This document shows, in pieces, positions 57,155-64,000 of a DNA stretch of 64,000 nt. The stretch comes from Halichondria panicea (Eukaryota > Porifera > Demospongiae > Suberitida > Halichondriidae): assembly GCF_963675165.1 (NCBI RefSeq), contig NC_087382.1, forward strand, positions 1,054,001 to 1,118,000, read 5' to 3'. Numbering within the stretch: position 1 is the first letter of the stretch; each line of letters opens with the position of its first letter. A program made the position numbers and the translations under genes. Below the pieces are notes generated by a model. That model was not told where the DNA came from and did not search any database. It saw only the letters and a list, made by a program, of their open reading frames with translations.

Positions 57155-57439
57155 TGTAACGTAGTACTCTTGACTATAGGAGAATTGACTTTTAATAGCT
57201 GTCTTGAACAATAAAGAACACGCACGAATAACACAACTTAGACACAAAACTGAACTGTTTTAAATACAAAACAAAACAGTTCTAGAACAAACCAGAACAA
57301 TACATAGAATAGTCCAGAATTGCTTAGTGTAAGAATACTCTAGAACAACTAAGATATTTCTAGTCCATAACACAGCACATAGTTCAACTTGACCACAGAT
57401 TGAGTGTTTGTGGTTAGTGGCTACTAGGAGTACGCCACA
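57155..57439 (-). repeat. 3' LTR of the Gmr1-like retrotransposon
   Basis: 285 bases, apparently identical to 61925-62209. In element orientation it begins TGTGGCGTAC and ends ACGTTACA (TG...CA). The purine run AGGAGGGAGGGA lies directly before it in element orientation (57440-57451) and would serve as polypurine tract. Confidence 0.95.
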
Positions 57440-60400
57440 TCCCTCCCTCCTAAAAGGGGGCCAGCTCGTGACAGTCCATCAGCATTGCCATTCGAAACTC
57501 CTCGACGATGGGTGATTTCCAGTTGATAGGGCTGAATAGCCAGCGCCCAACGCGTCAAACGGGCATTCGCGTTCTGCATCTTGTGTAACCAGGCGAGAGG
57601 TTGGTGGTCCGTCTGTACTTCAATTTTCCGACCATAAAGGTATGTATAGAAGATCTTAAGAGCCCACACAACCGCCAAGCACTCCTTTTCTATTGTTGCG
57701 TAATTCCTTTCCCTTGGCTGCAACTTCCGACTTGCAAATGCGATTGGGTTTTCTTGTCCTTCCGAATCTCGCTGACTCAAAACCGCCCCAAGGCCTCGTT
57801 CTGATGCATCAGTTTGTAACAGAAACTGTTTGTTGGGATCGAATACCTCTAAGACAGGATGCTTCAACAGAGTTTCCTTCAAGGCTATGAAAGACTGATC
57901 ACATTCACCGGTCCAGATAACCTTTTCTGGTTTCTTTTTTCGAGTGAGGTCCGTTAACGGCACTGCAATATCCGCAAAGTTGGGGGTGAATTTCCTATAG
58001 TATCCTACTAGTCCGAGGAAAGCTCGTACATCTTTCTTGGTCTGTGGACGCGGATACTCTGCTACTGCTTGCAGCTTCTGTGGATCGGGCCTAACTTTGC
58101 CACCACCAATCACATGTCCCAAATAACGAACTTCCCGTCGTCCAAACTGACATTTTCTCGGTTTCAGGGTCAACTTGGCAGCTTGCAGACGTTCTAACAC
58201 CACCTGCAAGTGTTGTAGGTGCTCTTCCCAGGATTTGCTGTACACAACCAGATCATCGATATAGCAACCTGCAAATTCTTCGCATCCTTCCAGCACTCGA
58301 TTCATTGTCCTCTGGAAAGTGGCTGGAGCATTGTGCAACCCGAAAGGCATCACTTGAAACTCGTACAGGCCAAACGGTGTTGTAAAAGCTGACTTCTCTT
58401 TAGAAGATTCCTCAAGGGGTATTTGCCAATAACCTTTCGCTAAGTCCATGGTGGTGATGTATCTAGCAGGTCCAATGTTGTCAAGTAGCTCCTCAATGCG
58501 TGGCATAGGATAAGCGTCAAAGCGAGCCACTTTGTTAAGCTTTCTATAATCCACACAAAACCGCACAGATCCATCTTTCTTGCCAACCATTACAATAGGT
58601 GAAGCCCATGGACTGGTAGAAGGTCGAATGACATCGGCTTCAAGCATCTTGTGGATCTCTTCTTTCACTACCTCCCTCCTTGAGTAAGGTACACGGTAGG
58701 GTCTCTGTTGTATTGGAGTCTCGTCCGCCACAAATATCTCGTGCTCTGCAATCGTTGTCCTTCCCGGGGCTGGACCACACACTGCGTCAAACTCTTGCAC
58801 CAGTGACAACAGTTGCTTTCGCTCTTCTGGATTTAAGTCAGGGGTCTGGATCTCGGTCACATCGAACAGTGTCTCTTCAGGTTCCCACAAACTCAGGTTG
58901 GTCGACTCTTCCTCGTCACACTCGTTCCCTTCCTCCATTATCGACATCAGATTTGAGACTGGTTGCGTTGGACACTTCCACAGCTTCAAGAGGTTGATGT
59001 GGTATATCTTCTTCTTCTGCCTCCGCCCTGGTGTAGCTACTTCATAGTCCACTGGAGTAACAGCACGAAGTACTTTATAGGGACCAACCCATTCCAACTT
59101 GAGCTTATTCTCATCTTTGGGTAGCAAAACCAAGACTTGATCACCGGCCTTCAGCTCTCGTTTTTTGGTACCCTTGTCATAGTACCTCTTCTGCTTTTGC
59201 TGGGCTTTGCTTGTAGTCTCCTGCACAATCTCCATCATTTCTTCCAAGCGATCTCGCATCTGGACCACATGAGCAATTACTGGGAACTCTGGTGACCTCT
59301 CCTCTGTCCATCCCTCTCGTATTACGTCGAGTGGTCCTCGCACTCTATGCCTGTACAACAGCTCAAACGGTGAGAATCCAGTGCTCTCCTGTGGGACTTC
59401 TCTATAAGAAAAGAGCAGATATGGAAGGTACTCGTCCCAATCTTTCTGGTTCCGGCTCGTAAACTTCCGAAGCATTGACTTCAAAGTTGCGTTAAAACGC
59501 TCCACCAGCCCATCGGTTTGAGGGTGGTATGGAGTTGTTCGGATCCTGGTGATCTGCAGAGCCTGGTACATCTCGTCTAGCAATGAAGACATAAAGTTAG
59601 TTCCTTGGTCAGACAGCACCTCCTCAGGAACTCCAACTCGAGTAAAGAGCAAAAGTAGCTCTCGTGCAACACGTGTAGCTTCCACACTTGGCAATGGAAT
59701 TGCCTCTGGGTATCGAGTGGCATAGTCACAGATAGTAAGGATATACCGATTCCCTCGTTGCGTCCTTGGCAGTGGCCCAACAATATCCATTGCTATCCTT
59801 GAAAAAGGCTTCTGAATCAATGGCATTGAGACCAGAGGAGCACGAGCTGGCCTCCTTCCACGACTTCTTTGACAAACTTCACAGGTAGTACAATACTCCG
59901 TTACCTCCTTGAAAACACCAGGCCAATAGTATCTCTGGAGTACTCGGTTTCGGGTTTTAGTGACGCCTAGATGGCCAGCTGTAGGCACATCATGCGCCAG
60001 TCGTAATACCAGTTGTCGGCACTGAGTCGGTAGCACCAACTGCTCGACTGCCTGCACTCCGTCTTTTCCTCGTTTTCTCGGTTGCCAGTGACGATACAGC
60101 AGTCCATCCTTCCTATAGAAGAAAACATTCTCTCCTTCGGTTCTATCTTCGGGTTGGGAACTTGCATAATCACGAACTTTTACTAGCGTTGCATCGCTTT
60201 CCTGCCATGCTTGAATTTGTTCTTTCGAAGCATCTAAGGGGGACACTGGTTCTGCATTCATCTCCTCTTCTAACGTAGAGGTATTTTCTGCCATGTCCTC
60301 CCTCCTAAGATTTTCATGCTCTTCAGAGGCAAGGTTTGCCTCTGGAACTTCTAGCTTCAACGATTGATCAAATAGCTCTGACAATATGGCTTGCTCGTCC

Positions 60401-61716
60401 AGATCCATCAGATCATCCATCGATTTCGATTCTCGTATCTTCTTTTGAGACCTAGTCTCCACCATGTATCCGGTATCTGAAGACTTCCATCCACTTCTGA
60501 TATCGTAGAGGTCTCTTCCAAGGAGTACTGGTACCGGTAGGCTAGGGGCAATAGCAACGTTTGCTTTCCTGGTATGGCCTCCTAAAGCGAGCTCTACCAT
60601 TGCTGTAGGATACTCTACCGTATCTCCATGCACGCACAGAACAGCCACCGTTTCTGCCTTACTGATCTTGGAAGAATCCACACTGTTGGCACTCACCATC
60701 GTTCGACTGCATCCAGAGTCCAAAAGCATCTGAACAGACTTTCCTCCAACTTTTCCCCACTTGAGGTACTTCTCAGTTCCTTTCGGCCAGGCCACATCTT
60801 CACAAGCTTTTCCATTGAAGGCAGGCTTGGAGTCAGCTTTCCCTTGTGACAGGCTTCGCTTGGGGCAATTGTACTTTAGATGACCCCACTGGTGACAATG
60901 AAAGCATTGCTTTTCTCCGGCAGCTTTGACCTTGGTTCTTGGCTCTGTACGAAATCCATTCCTTTTATGTGGTGCTCTTGTTCCCTGAGTTTCCACGGCT
61001 GGTGTCCCTGGAGAGGATAGGGGCTTCCTTGTCCCAAAGGGCTGGTCTTTACCCTTCCTGGCCAGAGTGTAGTCCTCTGCAAGTTTTGCCAGCTCCTCCA
61101 ATGACTTTGGCTGTCTCTCTCTCAGCCAGACAGTTAGACCTTCGGGCATTCCCCAGAGAGCCTGCTCCATGACAACAAGTTCCTTCATTGGCATTGTTGA
61201 GTCTTTGCACCACTTGTCAAAGTGGTTTGTGATGCGCCATAGCCACTCTCTGTAAGATTCTTCTGGCTTCTTCCGGTCTTCCCTGAATCTTCTGCGATGT
61301 GTTTCTTGGTTGACGTCATACCGATGCAAGATTGCCTCCTTCACTTTCTTGTAATCCTGGGCTTCTGTAGCATCTAGAGCAGCATAGGCAGCTTGTGCTC
61401 TACCGGTCAACAGTCCCGCCAGCTGGACAGCCCACGCATTCTCCGGCCAATCATGTTGGGTGGCAACCCGCTCAAATGTCTCCAAAAAGTTCTCGATATC
61501 GTCAGTCTCTTCTAATTTCTTGAAAACAGGCTTAGGCAATTTATGCCTTGTCTCTTCACGGTGCCTCACAGCTTCTTGATGTCGCAGCTCCTCCATCTCC
61601 TGGCGATAGGCACGCTGCTCTTCCTGCTGAGTTTGTAACATCTCTAGCAGAACTCTTTGCTGAGCTTGATGCTGCTCCGCCATCATCCTCTGCTGCTCCT
61701 GGAGCATCATTAACAT
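57424..61716 (-). CDS. Gag-Pol polyprotein with integrase before reverse transcriptase
   Basis: 1430 codons in one frame, ATG at 61714-61716. Order: glutamine-rich coiled coil (1-55); capsid with SCAN-like C-terminal part (about 140-220: EQALWGMPEGLTVWLRER, LAEDYTLAR); zinc knuckle C271, C274, H279, C284; protease DSG at 333-335; integrase zinc finger H575, H582, C612, C615; integrase core D644, D703, E739 (D-35-E spacing); GPY/F module near 878; reverse transcriptase (FCVDYRKLN, MPFGLHNAPATFQ, CYIDD at 1151-1155); RNase H (D1303, E1343, D1370, D1413). The last codons lie in the 3' LTR. Integrase upstream of reverse transcriptase with gypsy-type sequences defines the Gmr1-like group. No stop or frameshift separates gag from pol, so how their ratio is set is unclear. 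All catalytic residues are present. Confidence 0.95.
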   Translation of the reverse strand: MLMMLQEQQRMMAEQHQAQQRVLLEMLQTQQEEQRAYRQEMEELRHQEAVRHREETRHKLPKPVFKKLEETDDIENFLETFERVATQHDWPENAWAVQLAGLLTGRAQAAYAALDATEAQDYKKVKEAILHRYDVNQETHRRRFREDRKKPEESYREWLWRITNHFDKWCKDSTMPMKELVVMEQALWGMPEGLTVWLRERQPKSLEELAKLAEDYTLARKGKDQPFGTRKPLSSPGTPAVETQGTRAPHKRNGFRTEPRTKVKAAGEKQCFHCHQWGHLKYNCPKRSLSQGKADSKPAFNGKACEDVAWPKGTEKYLKWGKVGGKSVQMLLDSGCSRTMVSANSVDSSKISKAETVAVLCVHGDTVEYPTAMVELALGGHTRKANVAIAPSLPVPVLLGRDLYDIRSGWKSSDTGYMVETRSQKKIRESKSMDDLMDLDEQAILSELFDQSLKLEVPEANLASEEHENLRREDMAENTSTLEEEMNAEPVSPLDASKEQIQAWQESDATLVKVRDYASSQPEDRTEGENVFFYRKDGLLYRHWQPRKRGKDGVQAVEQLVLPTQCRQLVLRLAHDVPTAGHLGVTKTRNRVLQRYYWPGVFKEVTEYCTTCEVCQRSRGRRPARAPLVSMPLIQKPFSRIAMDIVGPLPRTQRGNRYILTICDYATRYPEAIPLPSVEATRVARELLLLFTRVGVPEEVLSDQGTNFMSSLLDEMYQALQITRIRTTPYHPQTDGLVERFNATLKSMLRKFTSRNQKDWDEYLPYLLFSYREVPQESTGFSPFELLYRHRVRGPLDVIREGWTEERSPEFPVIAHVVQMRDRLEEMMEIVQETTSKAQQKQKRYYDKGTKKRELKAGDQVLVLLPKDENKLKLEWVGPYKVLRAVTPVDYEVATPGRRQKKKIYHINLLKLWKCPTQPVSNLMSIMEEGNECDEEESTNLSLWEPEETLFDVTEIQTPDLNPEERKQLLSLVQEFDAVCGPAPGRTTIAEHEIFVADETPIQQRPYRVPYSRREVVKEEIHKMLEADVIRPSTSPWASPIVMVGKKDGSVRFCVDYRKLNKVARFDAYPMPRIEELLDNIGPARYITTMDLAKGYWQIPLEESSKEKSAFTTPFGLYEFQVMPFGLHNAPATFQRTMNRVLEGCEEFAGCYIDDLVVYSKSWEEHLQHLQVVLERLQAAKLTLKPRKCQFGRREVRYLGHVIGGGKVRPDPQKLQAVAEYPRPQTKKDVRAFLGLVGYYRKFTPNFADIAVPLTDLTRKKKPEKVIWTGECDQSFIALKETLLKHPVLEVFDPNKQFLLQTDASERGLGAVLSQRDSEGQENPIAFASRKLQPRERNYATIEKECLAVVWALKIFYTYLYGRKIEVQTDHQPLAWLHKMQNANARLTRWALAIQPYQLEITHRRGVSNGNADGLSRAGPLLGGRDVAYS

Positions 61717-61902
61717 TGCTTGGGGATTAACCCTCCCCCTCCATTCGTCTGCACATCTTAGTGTTCTTCTTCCATCGTGGTTCTAAATACTGTCCCAGCT
61801 CTTGTCCTACTCCCACCTTGCTCAGTCATATGCCAGTACCAGTCACACTAAAGTCTTTCACACGGCTATCTCGGGCTTGTCGAGTAGAGTCAGGACAATT
61901 GA

Positions 61903-61922
61903 GAATCCCACCGCTGCCGCCA
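61903..61922 (-). promoter_or_regulatory. Primer-binding site, probably tRNA-Leu
   Basis: In element orientation it starts TGGCGGCAGCGG two bases inside the 5' LTR. From memory of animal tRNA-Leu(AAG) 3' ends it would pair over about 20 bases with one mismatch at the discriminator position. The tRNA identity is inference. Confidence 0.6.
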
Positions 61923-61924
61923 AC

Positions 61925-62209
61925 TGTAACGTAGTACTCTTGACTATAGGAGAATTGACTTTTAATAGCTGTCTTGAACAATAAAGAACACGCACGAATA
62001 ACACAACTTAGACACAAAACTGAACTGTTTTAAATACAAAACAAAACAGTTCTAGAACAAACCAGAACAATACATAGAATAGTCCAGAATTGCTTAGTGT
62101 AAGAATACTCTAGAACAACTAAGATATTTCTAGTCCATAACACAGCACATAGTTCAACTTGACCACAGATTGAGTGTTTGTGGTTAGTGGCTACTAGGAG
62201 TACGCCACA
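61925..62209 (-). repeat. 5' LTR of the Gmr1-like retrotransposon
   Basis: 285 bases, same as 57155-57439. Followed on the plus strand by the GTAAT duplication at 62210-62214. Confidence 0.95.
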
Positions 62210-62214
62210 GTAAT

Positions 62215-62680
62215 AATTATTTTATTCCCACAAAATGATGCCGGCTACCACCATAATTATGCATTATGAGGTCAATTCCGACACAATTAAGATGATATGA
62301 AAACAAAGCAGTAATTGTGCTGAATAATTAAAAGTTTACTGTCAATTTCAAAAATCCGAATAATACACTCAGTCATTGATTGTGCATGTCCTGTTCTCAA
62401 CAATCCACAACACCAATACCACTATCGTTCTATATCTTCAACCGGTTCTCATTGTAGCGTGGGAGGGAGAGAACCGTCTGGTGACTCTAGGCATACTTTT
62501 CTGTCGTCGGACGGAATGTTGGTAGAGTATATTCATAATTGGAGCCTTACCCACAAGAATGTAAGATAGCTTTTAAGAATACAACTGTTTTATTTAGTGC
62601 GCATGAAATTGTGGGTTATTATCCACGTAGTTGACAGGTGATTACATTCCGGACTGTCAGAACGTTCTGCCCAGAGTCTG
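62215..62680 (+). repeat. Duplicated 3' flank of beta-helix copy 3
   Basis: Continues the homology to 20460-20950 interrupted by the LTR element, including a diverged copy of the 20739-20980 MITE. Homology fades after about 62680. Confidence 0.75.
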
Positions 62681-62931
62681 GCATGTCAGTGGACAAAATG
62701 CCACAGATACCATAAAATGTACGTCTTATTTTCGTGTAGATATACCTCTCGAAGTCTCTCCTATAGCTCTTCAACTGTTCCTGGAATTCTTGATGATTGA
62801 GCCATTGTGAATGAGCGTGCATTGTGCTAAATCTATAGGGGCTTATTACTAAATACCTGCCAACCTTTGGCATGGGCGCACATGCACAATAGTAAAAAAG
62901 TGAGGCCAACACCTTTAAAAAGTTAATTTCT

Positions 62932-63105
62932 GGATAACAAGATTAGAGTTGATTTGAGTTGATTTCAGGAGTTGAGTTGATCCTATGAAAAGTTAATTCT
63001 GTGAGAGTTGATCTATTGACAGTTGACTTCATGCAAAATTGCTCTGGTAAGAATTGATCTCGTGGGAGTTGATCTCATGAAAGTTGATCTCGTGTGAGGC
63101 AATCT
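62932..63105. repeat. Degenerate short tandem repeat
   Basis: Roughly ten imperfect units of about 16-18 bases around AGTTGATCTCATGAG. No coding sense. Confidence 0.7.
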
Positions 63106-63315
63106 TTGCGAGCCCTTGAATTGCACTTCCTTCCCATGTGACTTCTGAGCGTGTTTGGAAAAGCCCCCTATGCATACACGTGACGTGGCTTGAAAAAGCA
63201 TGACTTTTTTCCTGTGAAAGGCGTGGTCTAAACATTGAAAAATGTTACAAATGTAGCCACTTCCTGTTAAAACTAAGTGGTGGAATTTCAATGTGACGAA
63301 ACGCTTGTGTTCCGT

Positions 63316-63668
63316 TAGTCGAGCGCCGCCGCCCTCCTTGAAGGAGGTCGGGAATCAAGCCTATCCACAGTTTTGTTCTGGCCTGTTACACAATAGTATC
63401 ATGAATATCATTCATTCTATGTGGGTGCTAACCAATAGCGATGAATATCATTTATTAAAGTGGGTGTTGGCCACGCCTCTCAGTCAATCCAACGTGTGCA
63501 AAATTCACACGTGGTACAGTTGAGTGGGTGTGATCAATCCCCTTGAGATACTGCAATCTGATTGGAGCTGGTGGAATTGTTGGATTTCCAACAACAGAAC
63601 AAAACTGTGGATAGGCTTGATTCCTGACCTCCTTCCGGGCAACGGTAGAGGGCGGCGGCGCCCGACTA
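63316..63668. mobile_element. 353-bp Mutator-like MITE with about 65-bp inverted ends
   Basis: Left end TTAGTCGAGCGCCGCCGCCC, right end inverse GGGCGGCGGCGCCCGACTA; further in, ATCAAGCCTATCCACAGTTT pairs with AAACTGTGGATAGGCTTGAT. Exact GTGTTCCGT copies at 63307-63315 and 63669-63677 (9 bp). Ends differ from the TAGCCTCGA family apart from the first bases. Confidence 0.8.
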
Positions 63669-63677
63669 GTGTTCCGT

Positions 63678-64000
63678 ATCAAATACTTGTCTCCTGTGAA
63701 GCTGTGGCTTATGCTCTCTATTGCGTTGTCGAGAAGACTTGCTGGCTAGCTGTGGCCCTCTATGGTGTTGTCGAGAAGGCTTGCACACTAGTCTAAAGCC
63801 AGAAGAGCTCTCATTTGTACAGTTCAATAAATCACGACCATCCAACCATCATAGAGGTAGATGAGAGCCTCTTCTGGTTTCAGATTAGTGTGCAAGCCTT
63901 CTCGACAACACCATAGAGGGCCACAGCTAGCTAGCTAGGCTATAAAGCTGGTATAAAGCTTCATAGATAGTACGTGGGCGTGTATGGACCACGCCTATGA
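63678..64000. repeat. Copy of the interior of the 43936-44509 element
   Basis: AAATACTTGTCTCCTGTGAA onward matches 44115-44440, including the inverted TTGTCGAGAAGGCTT arms and the GGGCGTGTATGGACCACGC block. Cut by the window end. Confidence 0.75.

Larger units (their letters stand above)
57155..62209 (-). mobile_element. Complete Gmr1-like Ty3/gypsy LTR retrotransposon
   Basis: 5055 bases: 5' LTR 61925-62209, primer-binding site 61903-61922, a single gag-pol frame 61716-57424, purine tract, 3' LTR 57155-57439, and GTAAT duplications on both sides. The LTRs appear identical base for base and the frame is open, so insertion is very recent. It inserted into the 3' flank of beta-helix copy 3; the matching empty site is near 20450. 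Confidence 0.95.

Noticed and set aside
58680-58997. Plus-strand frames within the retrotransposon
   Set aside because: Antisense shadows of the gag-pol frame with no recognisable domain.

Overview
This window looks like nuclear DNA of an early-branching animal, most likely a demosponge. The reasons are eukaryotic genes with short GT-AG introns, TATA boxes about 80-90 bases before several start codons, a very high density of small inverted-repeat transposons, and families of the kind sponges expand (beta-helix surface proteins with many membrane spans, TRAF-like RING proteins, SUEL-type lectins, receptor tails rich in tyrosine motifs). The species assignment is inference; a cnidarian is the main alternative.

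Layout. 1-540 is a dead BEL/Pao integrase fragment (minus). 1170-3784 holds the last exons of a PIKfyve (FAB1) lipid kinase (plus), apparently broken, with a 1.4 kb repeat element in one intron. 4872-8630 (minus), 15478-19848 (plus) and 52744-57021 (plus) are three copies of one large intronless gene: signal peptide, right-handed beta-helix ectodomain, cysteine-rich stalk, 8-9 membrane spans and an acidic cytoplasmic tail. Only the middle copy is open, and a transposon has replaced its C-terminus. Four small secreted lectin genes (minus; ends at 9112, 11334, 31617, 47798) share a three-exon plan in which the middle exon is optional: two copies keep it, one has it decayed, one has lost it by deletion. 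One intact TRAF-like gene lies at 22119-23429, and at least eight broken TRAF fragments are scattered between 25 and 47 kb.

57155-62209 (minus) is a complete, very young LTR retrotransposon. Its two 285-bp LTRs look identical, it has a 5-bp target duplication, and it carries one open 1430-codon gag-pol frame. The integrase lies before the reverse transcriptase although the proteins are Ty3/gypsy type, which is the Gmr1-like arrangement; its gag has a SCAN-like capsid. The paralogous empty site is present downstream of the middle beta-helix copy.

Much of the rest is non-autonomous transposons. The most notable are elements ending in TAGCCTCGA...TCGAGGCTA (51 to 632 bp) flanked by exact 9-10 bp duplications, which suggests a Mutator-like family; one created the new C-terminus of the intact beta-helix protein. 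Segmental duplication explains the paired architecture: about 14.26-20.98 kb matches 49.88-62.68 kb, and about 31.1-32.6 kb matches 47.3-48.6 kb. Functionally the window reads as a repeat-rich cluster of surface-recognition and innate-signalling genes undergoing duplication and decay.
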